DNA of 64,000 nucleotides, taken from Vermamoeba vermiformis (Eukaryota > Tubulinea > Echinamoebida). The notes beneath the pieces are model-generated. The model was not told the origin of the DNA. It saw nothing but the letters and a program-made list of their open reading frames with translations, and ran no database searches. Below are positions 35,401 through 47,652 of this stretch, one piece after another. The position numbers were made by a program, and so were the translations under genes. Each line of letters opens with the position of its first letter. The stretch's first letter is position 1. The DNA lies in the NCBI GenBank assembly GCA_045837725.1, contig JBEWZL010000287.1:1-64000 (forward strand). Direction: 5' to 3'.

Positions 35401-36844
35401 TCATTATCTTTAAAATATGCTCGTGCTATTCGGTGTATAGAAAGCACCGCGGATTAAATATTGATCTTAGGGTAATTAATTAGGAATAATATCTGTCTTA
35501 TTGTGCAGGCTTATTCTCGATAATAATGCTGTATATATACTAAACCACAGGGCTATTTACGTACCTTGATAGAATTATCCGTGCCAGTAGTGAGGAGTAA
35601 TGGCTCCAACTCGAAAAACTGAGCGCTCACCACGGCACCAGTGTGTGCGTTTCTGATGATGGTAGAGAGCTTTTGTTTGTCGAGGTCCCATACTGCAATG
35701 TGACCAGCTTTGCTTGTGGATGTGAGGAAGTTCTTTCCATCTAACAAAAATAGCGAGATTAAGGTTTTAGGAAACGCCTAAAAATAGCTATTCTGAACTG
35801 TTTCGTATGTTCCCGTACCTGTTCTGAAACTCAATGAAGTGACTTCTCCTTCTTCTTGTTTGAATGTGAACAATGTTTTATCGAACCTGGTAATTATTGG
35901 TTAATTTCTCCGCGGGCAGATCCGTTCGGTATGATCTACGTACTTCAAGTTATGAATAATGATTCTGCCGTCAGCAAGGCCAATAGCGACGACATCCACA
36001 GCAGGTGATTGGACGATGCATGTAACTGGACTGCCCCAGCCTTGGAAAGTATATACAAGTTTTTTAGTTGCAACGTTCCACAATTGGATCTGGCCCTCGC
36101 GAGTGCCGAGAACAATCTTATTGAGGTATGTGTCTGGATGCATTAAGCAACTATAAAATAGGGGTAAGTATGTTAATATAACGTAAATCGATGAGCTTAC
36201 GTGGCATTGGTGTATTCTTCCAACTCGATCTCATCCAAAAGGGAGCCTTTTCTGTAATCCCAAATTTTAAGCATTTTATCTTCTCCCGTTGATATTAAAT
36301 GGTCTCCGAATACTAATAAACAATTTACATCGCCTTGGTGACCGGTTAACGTCGCGACCTAAATCCAGATCGGGATTTAGCTTCCATTAATTAATTACGA
36401 ATAAATGATTACGTTACCTTCTTAGCACTGTGTGATACATATATTTCATTACCAGTGGCGGTAAATGTTAATTTTTTGAACATAGCAATCGCACGAATCT
36501 TCTTTGGATGTTGATCGCCTATCGTAATTATTATTGAAACGCTCCACGACAATACCAATATATTTATAAATATTTTATGACGAATTTCTAGGTTATTCTG
36601 AGCTTCAAAATTTTGGATCCAGATTTGACATACCAACCAAAACAACATTCAGCTTATCGCACTACAAATTAATATTAGTAAAATACAAATATTATTGAAT
36701 ATATTATTATCATACGTTATAGAGTTGAAACGACTTCTCCGTAGGAACTGCAGCGAAGTGGACATTGCCTTGACGTTGAAGCGCGAAGGGTGTCTTATCG
36801 CAGTATAATCCAATCGATCTAAACGGATGGAACACTTGACTCAT
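32497..36844 (-). CDS. UTP21: UTP21/WDR36-like WD40 protein of the SSU processome
   Basis: A long gene of many short exons. It starts MSQVFHPFRSIGLYCDKTPF with FALQRQGNVHFAAVPTEKSF, the characteristic N-terminus of UTP21/WDR36. Tandem WD40 repeats follow (for example GHIAVWDLDKQKLSTIIRNA at about 35600, VVSDDGVIRVFDVDTQNLVR at about 34300, and GREGQIQLWNV-type blades near 36050), enough for the two seven-bladed propellers of this family. After the propellers lies the UTP21 C-terminal domain, with SMSPTAIDFEIRSLSLADDC near 32950-33020 and ending NNLCLINFFANIQS. Function by homology: component of the UTP-B complex that binds nascent pre-18S rRNA in the nucleolus. An internal Asp/Glu-rich linker (about 33600-33760) precedes the C-terminal domain. 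No breaks were noticed. Confidence 0.9.
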
Positions 36845-36994
36845 GTTTGTTGCTTCAGATCCAAATAAACAATAAAAAAATGCGATCCAGATCGCAAAAC
36901 AACTTTTTCTAACTTCTCAAAAATTTAACCGTAGCACTTTTCATGCCTTATTTTTAATATTTTTTTTATTGTATGTATATTATTTTCGCAAAAT

Positions 36995-38370
36995 TTAGTT
37001 CTTCGCCGTCGGCCCAACTTTGGCCAAGCTGATCTGTTGCTGTTGTTTTTGTTTGATGTATTGCAGGTACTCGTCTTCAGGCAGCACAGGTGGTACAAAT
37101 CGGTCGTATTTCAACAACAGCAGCACTTCGCGCGGTAAATTTACATCTCGTGGTGCGAACTTTAGTGCTTCTTCAGCCTCTTCTGGTGCAAATTCTTTAA
37201 CTCTATTAAATGATATAAATTAGGAGCTGTATTAATATGGTATAGTGTAGCCGACAGTTAGAGTCGAAGTAAGACATAGGCAAATATTATTAATGATTAG
37301 TACAGTATTGCCAGATCCACTTTTAGGTCAGATCTGCGTGTCACGATTTCGCTTAGAAATTAACTTACAATTGTCTGGCTTTAATCCCGAGCACACCTTC
37401 CTTTTGCATGACAATAGGCGCTAAACTAGCTCCCACTGCAAATGAGAAAAAGAATGGTAGAATGAACACGAATGGTGCTGTCAAAAAAAGTAATATTGTT
37501 AGATCTAATCCACGATACATTTCTATTTCTATTTCTTATATATATATACAATATAGCATGGGCATAATATATTTACCATACGTTATTATGAGTAAATCAA
37601 TAATGTAGATTAGAGGTTAAAAATCAACTTACTCCATGCTAAGGCCTTCCTCACGCCAGTATGATATGGTAGTACGCGTAAATGTCGTGCGCCGATATTA
37701 TATACTAGTAATAAAGGTATAATCAGATTTGGATTCGAATCGGTGTCGTGTAACGGTCAAATAAAATTTTGGATCGAATCCAAATTGCATGTAACGGCGC
37801 AGATCTACTTGTTCGATAACGTACTAGTATATATGGTTGGTCCAACAAAAAATCCAATAGTGCCTATTTTAAGCATTATTTTTTTGCTTTCTTCCATAGC
37901 GCGTTGTTCGTTTGGTGTTAATTGATATCCTCGTTGCCTAAATTAGCCAATAAATTAACGAAAAAATTATTAAATATTCAGAATAAATTAATATGGCCTT
38001 ATTTATGCATTAGAAATCAATTTATCGTGTGACTCGTGCGTACCTCATCCAATCTCGCAGTTCTTTCCAAACGCTTAGTGCAGAGGGCCCATGTATCAGA
38101 CAATAATATTGTGATAATACTATTAATATTAATTAAGTTAATAATCGCTCTGGATAATTTATTTTTCGCCATCAGATCAATAATTTATTTCTGAAATGGC
38201 CAATAAGCATTTTAATTATTACACTTACTTTTTGCATCCCATTGAAGATTATTAAATTCTCTTTTTAAAATTGGCATTTGAGCGTGTATTTCTGAGATGG
38301 GAGATCGGGTTCCTCTCCTTGGCGGGTCCCTCTCGAATTTATATAAAATATGATCCTCCAAAAACGCCAT
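36995..38370 (-). CDS. Unknown protein with two or three transmembrane segments
   Basis: Starts MAFLEDHILYKFERDPPRRG. Exons continue in phase through SQYYCLIHGPSALSVWKELR (about 38045-38125), QRGYQLTPNEQRAMEESKKI with a hydrophobic IMLKIGTIGFFVGPT (about 37850-37940), NLIIPLLLVYNIGARHLRVL (about 37640-37735), a strong helix APFVFILPFFFSFAVGASLA (about 37390-37475), and a charged tail FAPEEAEEALKFAPRDVNLP ... KQKQQQQISLAKVGPTAKN. It looks like a small organellar or ER membrane protein. I do not recognise the family. It is transcribed in the same direction as UTP21, with about 150 bp between them. Confidence 0.6.
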
Positions 38371-38709
38371 TAGATCGACTTTTTAATATATATTTACAGC
38401 GGTGACCTAATATTGGCTTCTGTTCATGACGGACAAAAAAAACTAGATCACGCAAACTGAATTCATTTAACTCAAACGAGCGAAAAGACCAACAAATAGG
38501 GACCTAAGCCATATTGCCCTTTATTACACCTCAATATATCGAGGAATTTCCATTCCAAGCAGATGCAGTTGTATTAGCGATCTCAGGGAAATCCATCAGG
38601 CTCGATGCCTCAACCGTAGTTATTCATAATTACACCCTAGATTTACAAATATAGTAACATTTAATTATAATTTAACAATACAAGGGTCTGGCTTGACGAG
38701 CTACGCAGC

Positions 38710-39596
38710 TTATTTCTTTGCCAAAGGATTGCGGATCTGCTCGTTGATAACACCCAACTTAGGAGCGTCTATTCGATTAAATACGATTAATGTAATGCTT
38801 CTTATAAGGAACAGGAAGGAATTCAAAGAACTGTAACGAAATTTGGATTTGCAATCTCGCTGAAAAAGAATCTGCTCCTTGGCAGTGAGACTCAAATAAT
38901 TGTCATATGAAACAAGGTAGTACTTACTTTTAGCGTTTTGTCCGGCCATATCTAAGACTTGAGTGTTCTTGTGCTCGCCACCACGAATTTGCTCGTTAAC
39001 TACATCTCGCTTGGGTGCGTCTGTAGGGCAAATAAGACGTTAAATTCATAATTCTTTCGAGTTAATTATAGTAAGGTAATAACTTACTAGTGGCGTTCTT
39101 AATATCAACGTCGTCAGTGACACGAGTACCGCTGGCGTGATCGGCATTCGAATAGCCGGTCATCGGGTTGTGGTTTGCGCAATAGACTACAAGTAAATTC
39201 GGAGTATTAATAATATTATCAAGCTATCATGTCCAAAATATCGAAGATGCCGTAACAAAATCTTTTTTAACGGTTAATCCGTACCTTTGCCGTCGAAAAA
39301 TTTGTAGCTGGTCAAAGTAAGTTGCCAATTGCATCCAGGGTTCATACCTATATGAATTATAATATTGAGTAATTTTCTAAGGCAAAAAATTGAAGATTTT
39401 TTTTGTTCTTCACGAATCCTTACACTTGAAGCAGCCCTTATGGAAAACTTGAGTATTAGTTGGGGGACCGCAAGTTACTCCTTCAATTTGGTAACTATAA
39501 AATTAGAACAGATCAGAAAACAAGCAGCATCCAAAATTGCGCCAGGCCTGCTTACACGGTCTTGCCGCACTTGTTGCACTTTCCTAATGAAGCCAT
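38710..39596 (-). CDS. LIM-domain protein
   Basis: The first exon gives MASLGKCNKCGKTVY, the next GVTCGPPTNTQVFHKGCFKC, then CNWQLTLTSYKFFDGKVYCA followed by NHNP. Together they make one complete LIM domain with the expected CxxC, HxxC, CxxC and C...H zinc ligands. Two related C-terminal motifs follow, DAPKRDVVNEQIRGGEHKN and DAPKLGVINEQIRNPLAKK, in separate exons. They are clear tandem repeats that resemble the tails of small amoebozoan LIM and actin-associated proteins. Likely cytoskeletal (LIM domains bind proteins such as actin regulators), inferred from family only. About 190 residues. Confidence 0.85.
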
Positions 39597-40019
39597 TATT
39601 TATGCGTTAGTTACTCGACTCTTGGTGGTTGAAGGTCTAGTTCAAAATTTGAAATGATTCGGTTCATTTTTGAAAGCTTCGACGAGCACTCGGGGCCAAA
39701 TTACTGCGGGTCGTGGTGACCTATAATATCAGTGTCGAATATTGGCCTAAATACTGAGGCGTTAGGACAAGTGTTTTTTTCGTGCTGATCGAACTTCGTC
39801 AGATCTACGACATGTGGAAAACACTAATGGTTCAACGCGAGCGGAGATAATTTAGAGATTATTTTATGTTGACAAATGGCGCGTGACTAGTCATTTGGTT
39901 GTGAGTCGCGGAATAGGATAAATTTGACAGTCTACTTTTCATCAGTTAACTTTTATACCTCGAACGATTAACAACAAATCGTTACAATCTCGAATATAAA
40001 CCAAAGTATATTGATAAAC
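39597..40019. other. Divergent promoter region between the LIM and AlkB genes
   Basis: 423 bp, with no ORF of note. It separates two divergently transcribed genes and should hold both promoters. Confidence 0.4.
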
Positions 40020-40972
40020 ATGGATCAAGCGGCAATCGATTTGTTAGAAAGCACGGTCAGTGGTCTCAAAATTTATCGCGATTTTATTACCAAAGAAGAA
40101 GAAGAGGGAATTATTAAGGTAAGTAGTATATTTATTAAATAAGAGATGATTGCGGACTGTTTGTAGGATTTACTGCGGAGGTACATCCGCAGAAATAACT
40201 GCGAATTACTTCAGAATATATTTTCTTGAATTAAAATTTCAGATATTACTTCTAATCTCGATAAAATCTTATTCCTAATTCACAATTTTCCCTACATTGT
40301 GCTCGCTAGTACATAAGATTCGCTTCTAAAAAAAGTAAAAATTGGATCTGTCAATGAAATAAATCAACAAAGTCTAGCCGACTGTATATTGTTATAGCAT
40401 TACTATAAATATTTCTAACATCAATTGTATTAATTTATTTATCGGTTAGGCTATCAATGAGCAAGACTGGGACACAGATCTCAAACGCAAAGTTCAACAA
40501 TACGGTTACAAATTCAACCACAAGGCTCATTCACTGAAAGGCGGTCATATGGGTCCGCTACCCGACTTCTGCAAGGACGTAACAGCGAGACTAGTATCGA
40601 GTGGCATATACTCCAAGTACAGCCCAGATCAGATGATCATTAACCACTACGCAGTTGGTCAAGGAATTTTCCCGCATTGGGATAGCATCAAGTGTTTCGA
40701 CGAGGTTATTGTTAGTATTGGCTTAGGCTCATCTTTTATTTTGTAATTTATAAATTTTTTTAAAAAATTTTTTTTTTTTGGGGGGGGGGGGGGGGGGAGG
40801 GCGCCATGGCATTCCAGCAGTCACCGAAGATAATTTCAATGGAGCAGTATACAAACGCAAGCCTAGAATCTCGCTGACGTGGCGCAAAGTTCTTGAAAAC
40901 AATCCGATCGACAACCCGAGCCATGAGAGTCAAAGTGCTGCTAATAACGTTGCGCGAGAAGAAGCTTATTAG
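40020..40972 (+). CDS. AlkB-like 2-oxoglutarate/Fe(II) dioxygenase, interrupted by a T/G homopolymer
   Basis: Exon 1 (40020 to about 40119) starts MDQAAIDLLESTVSGLKIYR. The second begins near 40450: AINEQDWDTDLKRKVQQYGY, LPDFCKDVTARLV, DQMIINHYAVGQGIFPHWDS (the HxD iron ligands) and VIVSIGLGSSFIL. After position 40745 the frame stops and a T12-G18 run follows (40768-40797). Coding then resumes as RHGIPAV (the second iron His), and RISLTWR, the 2-oxoglutarate-binding Arg motif, ending NNVAREEAY. About 15-30 residues expected between these parts (the segment before the RHGIP histidine) are absent. The domain most resembles ALKBH8/ALKBH-type proteins without RRM or methyltransferase. Repairs alkylated nucleic acid or modifies RNA, by family. 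Confidence 0.8.
40768..40797. repeat. T12-G18 homopolymer run inside the AlkB gene
   Basis: Twelve T then eighteen G, directly between two conserved parts of the AlkB domain. Likely an assembly or sequencing artefact; see the findings. Confidence 0.9.
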
Positions 40973-41215
40973 AACTATATTATATATATTATTAGAAGTC
41001 ATTTAGCTATTGTATTATAGTAGTAATTTTGTAAAGCTTAAGAATTTTTAAAATCACTTTCGTTCACTGAACCGAGTGTCACCAAGACAGAAAACCATAA
41101 TTACGTAATATAAATAAGCACACTAATCAATTGCACAATTTATTCGGAGGGTGCTCCGCGAATCAAACGCAAAATAAAAAATCTGAAATTCGGCAAAATA
41201 TGCGTACAGCCTATT

Positions 41216-44200
41216 CTACATTAAATAATATCGCTGTGCTAATGGCAGTACTTTAGCGGGTTGACAGCTCAATAAAACACCGTCAGCAGTCACTTCGTAA
41301 GTCTCCGGATCCACGTCAATTTTCGGCAACGAGTCATTGAACTTCATATCTTTCTTGCCAATATTTCGCGTGTTTTTGACTGCTTCAATTCTCTTAGTGA
41401 CGCGGTACTTGTCGGCAATCTTCTTCTTAATACAGACTTCTGAAACGAACACGACGGAGGTTCCTCCGACAGCAGATCCAAGTGCTCCAAACATCGGTCG
41501 CAAAATTGCGGGCTGGTCATTAAAATTAGTAATTGGTACTTTCCTAATTTAGAAATATTGAACGCACCTGTGGCGTTGGAATGGAGGCGTTGGGGTCACC
41601 CATATTAGCCCAAACAATAGTGCCTGATTTGAGAACTAACTCGGGCTTAGTGCCGAAAAACGCTGGGTGCCACAAGACCAGATCCGCTAACTTGCCCATT
41701 TCGATCGATCCGACAAGATGAGAAACGCCTGAAATAGAGTTAACGATACTAATATAGCTTAAAGATGGCGGGTATTATGTACCGTGAGCAATGGCGGGGT
41801 TGATCGTGTACTTGGAAATGTAACGCTTCAATCTGAAGTTGTCGTTGTCGGCGATGTCTTCGGGCAATTTCCCGCGTTGTTTTTTCATTTTGTCCGCTAA
41901 CTGCCACGTACGAGCAACAACCTAAATGGGCCGCAGTTAAACTCACGCGTGAAACATGTGACAGGTGTCAAAAGTGTCAAAAAATAATGCGCTTGAAGCT
42001 TCCGAAAGCGAATTTGCATAAGTGTCAAAGTGTCAAAAGTGTCAAACGACGTACCTCACCAACGCGTCCCATAGCTTGCGAATCAGATGACATCATGCTT
42101 ATGGCGCCCAAGTCGTGCAAAATATCTTCAGCTTCGATCGTTCCAGCTCTAATTCTGCTGTCAGCGAACTCGACATCTTCTTTCTATAAAAGGGAATTAG
42201 ATTCGTTCGTGCACCTAGTAATAGTTACTTACAATGTTTTTGTCCAGGTGATGGCAGACCATCAACATGTCAATATGTTCTTCAATGGTGTTAATCGTGA
42301 ATGGTTTTGTCGGGTTGGTGGATGATGGCAATACGTTTGGAACGCTGCAGACTTTGACTAAAAAAGGAAACGTTGGTGTCAGTACGTGCACACGTGACCG
42401 ATGAATTGACTACGTACTAATATCAGGGGCGTGACCACCACCAGCACCTTCAGAGTGGTACGTGTGAATGGTGCGACCTTTAAACGCAGCAATCGTGTGC
42501 TCGATGTACGAAGACTCGTTCAAAGTGTCCGTGTGAATGGTCACTTGAATGTCGTGCTCGTCTGCTACTGTCATGCTAAACAAATAATTAGACTTGGAAG
42601 AAAATCTTCGCTAGTCAAAAATACTTGCCAACAGTCGATTGCCGAAGGAGTTGTGCCCCAGTCCTCGTGCAATTTCAGCGCGATGGCACCTATAATGGAT
42701 AGTCAGTGAGGGCTACTATTGATCCTAATAGTTCATAAAGCAAAAGATAATCTACGTACCAGCCTCAATGATGTCAATAAGGCCCTCGGGCTGCGATGTG
42801 TTTCCTTTGCCGCTGAAACCAAAGTTGAGTGGCAACGAATCGGTGGCTTCGATCATCATTTGCATGTAATTAACACCTGGCGTGCACGTCGTTGCGTTTG
42901 TTCCCGTTGCTGGCCCAGTGCCACCACCAATCATTGTTGTGACACCATTTGACAGCGCTTCCCAAGCCTAGAGAATTCGTCAAACCCATATTAGTACTGT
43001 TTAATAGCACGTGCCCGAGGGCTGTAAGATGATCAATAGAGTTGTTCGGATTTGCCTTATTTGGTAATATACCTGTTGCGGGCAAATGAAGTGGATGTGC
43101 GTGTCCAATCCACCAGCTGTCAAAATCAATCCTTCGCCAGCAATGCACTCAGTGGTCACTCCAACAATCATTCCCGGTGTAATGTTCATTACGTCAGGGT
43201 TGCCAGCCTTTCCAATGCCTAAATAAGGAAAAAACGATAAGGCGGGTGACAATTTGACACGTGTCATTTTTGCTTACCGCAGATTTTGCCGTGCTTGACC
43301 CCAATATCAGCCTTATATATGCCAGTGTAGTCCAGCACGAGTGCGTTTGTGATGACTAGATCCAGCGCGTCACTGTCTTTGACACCCGTAGCTTGGCCCA
43401 TGCCTTCACGAATGACTTTGCCACCACCAAACTTGCCTAAATAGCACGTAGCATGTTATTTAAGGTCGGATATATAACAGGAAATGTTGCAACGTACATT
43501 CATCTCCGTAGGTCGTAAAATCTTTTTCGACTTCGAGCAACAAGCCAGTATCGCCAAGACGAACTCTATCGCCTGTAAATACCCATTAATTATTACAAGT
43601 TTATCGAAAGGCGTTTTAACGGTAGGTTCGCGATAGTGAAATTGACATCCGGATCTGACATCTCGCAAGGTGGATCTGCGTTAATATTAACGTACCTGTA
43701 GTAGGTCCATAGATCTCAGCGTAGCGTTGTCTCGAAATAGTGGCTGGTTCGATTTCCTTATTTGGATCCACGTGTTCATCAACATGCGCGTAATTGCCTT
43801 CAACGACCTTTTGTTTGACAACTTGCACGAGGTTCTCTTGATTGACAGCACCATCGACCAATCTGTTGCCGCCTTTGACCACGCGTTGACCAGCAATTGG
43901 AACGAGTTTGACTGTTTTGGTCTCACCAGGCTCGAAGCGAACAGCCGTGCCTGAGGGTATGTTCAAGCGAAGACCGATTGATTTGTATCGATCAAATCGA
44001 AGACGCGGATTGACCTCCGTGAAGTGGTAGTGACTGCCGACTATAATAACATAACAGTTAGGTATTTCTTAATTTACTAATGGATGTTAAGCTGCGTTAA
44101 CTCGCCTTCAAACGTTTAAAAAAACAGTTCAATTATCGTTAGAATAATTTTAAAAATTCGCAATAACGCATAAAATAGCATCTAATAATTACCCTGAATA

Positions 44201-44979
44201 GGTCTATCGGCTAAATTCGTCACTGTTAATTGTGTAATTGGTCTGCCATGATTTAATACGAGATCTTCGGCCTGCTTCGCTATCAAGTGACCAGGAGGCA
44301 TTTTATAAATTTGTTTGTCATTTTCGTTGACTGGAGGTGCTTCTTTGAGTGCCTCTTCCTCATGGATCGGCTTTTTGAATACGTCTAGTTTTGGAATAGG
44401 TAGGAAACTGCCGTACAATGCTAATTCAAGATTTCCATCTTCTAATACTATCGGGTGATGTATAGTCGCTAATTTCGTGCCGTCTATATTAAATGCAAAG
44501 TCAGTGGCTGCGTTTCACTTTGAAAAAGCTACCGAAAATTATTGCAATAATACCGTAGACTATTTTAATATTTACCAGGGAAGGTGGCCTCTATTTGAAC
44601 TTCATCAAGCATATCTGCCACACCGGGAAGGACTTGGTTGAGTCCGAGAAAAGATCTGCCCAAATCCATCAATTCCGCAAGTGTCTACTTTATAATTAAT
44701 CAAAAAAGCACTTACAAAAACAATATTAATATTTATTACATATTCAAATTAATTTAAATGAGACAAGAAACTCAATTAATTGAACGGGATGTAGTTTACT
44801 CTTGGTTTAGGCGTAAATCTTACCTTATCACCATCTCGAATAAATTCCATAATTTGTGAGGCAATTAGAGCAACCGATTCCGGGTAATTAAGTCGCAATC
44901 CACGAGCAAGTCTCTTTTGTGCGAGAAATCCCGCTTGATGCAGCATCAATTTCTCTATTTCTCGTTGAGTGAGCCGCAT
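41216..44979 (-). CDS. Urease, single-chain gamma-beta-alpha type
   Basis: Many exons on the minus strand code a plant/fungal-style fused urease. Gamma: [20 protein letters not shown] ... [20 protein letters not shown] linker with [19 protein letters not shown] follows. Beta: [37 protein letters not shown]. Alpha: [20 protein letters not shown], the nickel ligands in GGLDTHIHF, the carbamylated Lys in [11 protein letters not shown], the His of IHTDTLNES, the mobile-flap [20 protein letters not shown] with the flap Cys-His pair, and the Asp ligand in [12 protein letters not shown]. It ends LAQRYYLM. All catalytic residues are present, so the enzyme should hydrolyse urea to ammonia and carbamate in the cytosol once nickel is inserted. 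Its accessory GTPase UreG lies about 4 kb upstream on the same strand. One intron holds TGACACGTGTCA, another the TGTCAAA repeats. Confidence 0.97.
42022..42046. repeat. Tandem GTGTCAAA repeats in a urease intron
   Basis: Three near-exact copies of GTGTCAAA(A) follow each other, and TGACAGGTGTCAAAAGTGTC lies 60 bp before (41959-41978). The half-site equals one arm of the 12-bp palindrome. Confidence 0.7.
43255..43266. repeat. 12-bp palindrome TGACACGTGTCA (urease intron)
   Basis: A perfect copy, inside a short intron of the urease gene. Confidence 0.8.
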
Positions 44980-45229
44980 GGTGCAGTGTTGTATGTTTAT
45001 TCACGATTAATAAGTTGACCAAAAGCAGAAACAACGATTTACCTGTCATTCGTGTCAGATGTGGTTCAAAATACCGCACATCACGCTGTATCTTCGCCTT
45101 TACATGATTGCGGAAGTACACCCGACACTTTTAGATGAGAGATTATAGCCAGCAATGGTGGTAAACGGATGATGCAGACAAGTGTCAAAGTGTCAAACGA
45201 AATTTCAATTTTATCTAAAAATACAGTTG

Positions 45230-47652
45230 CTAATTACAAACAGCTGAGCATTCTTTTTTAGCCCACTCTGGCACAGGACAGTGAAGAGGATTGTTGGCTA
45301 CATTGCAATGCTTTGGACCAGTTGTAGTGTTCAGTGACGATGGCAAAAATGAGGTGAACTGATTGCCACTAATGAGTAATGAGGACATGTTTTGCAAGTC
45401 TACATTTGGTAGATCAAATGTTCCTTTCAGCTTCATGTCATCAAGGCTAATCCCTTGCAAATAATGGTTGAATCCACTGCCACAAAATTCACCATCAAAA
45501 TCATTTTCCACTGCAGAAAAATGGTCAATGTTCTTTCCCAAGCAAGGAATAGAACCACTAAGTTTGTTCCTGCTCAAGTCCAATGCTTGAATATTGCTGT
45601 ATTCCCAAGACTTTGGAATTGTTCCATGTAGTTCACAACCAGTGAGAACAAGTGTCAATAGTGATGGTGACACACTTTGAGGCAGAGTGCCATTGATGGA
45701 ATTTGTCAGATAAAGTTGCTCTATTGATGGCAAGCTCATTAGTGTGTTAAAAGTGCTTTGGCCAATCGTCACAAGTGTGTCATCTAGGTGAACTTCTTGC
45801 AGCTTGGTAAAGTCACTTAAGTCTGACAAAGTTCCTTTGAGCAAGGTATTGGACCCCAGTTTTAACTGTACCAAGTTTTTGAGAAGCTTAATGGATTCAG
45901 GGATTGTTGACTGGAGTTCATTGAAACTCAGATTTAAGAATTTTAGTTTGGTGAAATTTCCAATGCTTGCTGGAATTGTTGGATGTTTTGTGTCCCTTTT
46001 GAGAGATCTGCTGGAGGTATAAGTCAAATTGATCCCCGCCGAGCCCATGACTCTGCCAGTTGTTTCGTTGCATGAAATTCCTTGCCAGGAGCAATGTGGT
46101 TCTGTCAAGTTCCACTTATCATCTCGTTGTAGTGCAGCTGATAACTCTAACAGCATATTTCGTTCTTTGTTTGCAGAGTTGAGTTGCGTTAGATCCATAT
46201 GAGCAATTGTAATCGCAGGGAGTATTAAGCCAATTATGACTGAGACAACGATTGCCATTGTCAGTACAAAGCCCAGTGTCCAACCAATCACTTTGGCTTT
46301 CAGACTAGTTGCCGTAGTTTGCTTGTTGACCTTCTGCTTGACGCCAGTGAATTGTTCGTAGAGAGCGTCAATCAAGAGTTGCTTCCGTGTCACTTCACAT
46401 GTCACGTTCTGAATGTCACTATAGTTTTGTTTGATAGACTCGCTCAAGTAAGGTATTAGAGCCTCATAGTCTACGTGAAGAATTCCTGGAAATTTTACGT
46501 CAAACCGACGTCCAAAAAGGAGCTTGTAATTTGACGTACCATTGATCAACTGAACAGCTTCGGGCACAACGCTTTCAATCTGTTGTGCAATGTAGCCAAT
46601 GAATCGTTTGTTCGTGGTATGACTCACACCTTCTTTGAATTTGTACGAGATGCCGTTGATTCGCAGCAACGTTGAGCGACAATCTCGATCTGGTCGTACA
46701 GATTTTTTAATACATATCTTTGGGTATTATGTGCCGTACCTGCTAACAATTTAATGTCCTCCTTAATGTTGATATCTGATGCTTTGTAGAAATTGAGTGC
46801 TCGGAAGTTACCCACGACCTCTGCATTGCCGTTGTAAAGTACCATGTATTGTTCGTGATCCGATTTGTTCGTACTAGCAAAGAAAATCAGGATACGAACA
46901 ACGTTAAAGCTAAAAATACTCACTTTCTATACTCAGTTAAATCGTTAAGGTACTCTTCAAGCATTGAATCTTGCTGGAAAGTTGATCTGATCGGATCGTC
47001 CGAATCTTCGATACTGTACGATGAAGTTCCAAGTTCAGGAGATGCAACATGGTAATTATCGATTGGAGAAATACGAGCAGATGAATCTTCGGGTGATGCA
47101 CGTGATTGAGTGTCAGCGAGAGATCCATCTTCGCCGATCCAATAGATCGGGACCACAGCTACCATTGTGATTCAATTTGAGTGACCAAAATCTAGATTGT
47201 TATTGCGAGGACTTACTATTGTTTTCTTCGTCTTCGCTCAGAACGCGTCTTCGTTTGGGCAATAGTTCCCATAATCGAGAGGCACCTCTTTTCGTTACTG
47301 ATCCGTTTTCAACTAGCTCTACAATAATCTGAAACGCTCTATGCTTCGTTCTTCTAAAGTCAAACACGCCTTCGTTGATCTTCATACAAATAAACATGCC
47401 AATGATCTCGTTCGTTTCGTTTTGATGATAGACTAACGGATTTCGTTTCGCCCAAGTGAAGCAGTTCTTTGGCTCGTGCGTTATATTTCCAAAATAGTCA
47501 GTTCCAACTAGTTTTATAGTTACGCTACTTCGACGGTCAGGAATGTCAAGTCCAAACGGCTCTGTTCTTGTTATCGCGGTAAGAGCGGATTCGCTGTTGA
47601 TTGTAAGCGGAACCAATATTCGAAAAAGATTTCTAACATAAATCTTTTCCAT
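45230..47652 (-). CDS. MYRF-like autocleaving membrane-tethered transcription factor with LRR ectodomain
   Basis: Four exons, joined in phase. The N-terminal 150 residues (47652 to about 47213) form a probable DNA-binding region of beta character (DRRSSVTIKLVGTDYFGNIT, CFTWAKRNPLVY) ending in an NLS-like LLPKRRRV. A disordered Ser/Asp-rich stretch follows. Next is an S74-type intramolecular chaperone/autoprotease segment: AEVVGNFRALNFYKASDINI, where Ser of SDINIKEDI and the Lys five residues later match the MYRF catalytic dyad, then LRINGISYKFKEGVSHTTNK and FIGYIAQQIESVVPEAVQ. One TM helix (WTLGFVLTMAIVVSVIIGLI) is followed by an ectodomain that starts like plant LRRNT_2 (LLELSAALQRDDKWNLTEPH, CSWQGISCNE) and holds about eight LRRs (FLNLSFNELQSTIPESI, ALDLSRNKLSGSIP). 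Expected behaviour: trimerise, self-cleave, release the N-terminal factor. The start Met is provisional. Confidence 0.8.

Noticed and set aside
40778-40972. Separate plus-strand gene starting with a glycine run (MGGGGGGG)
   Set aside because: The glycines come from the G18 run; the remainder is the C-terminal part of the AlkB domain.
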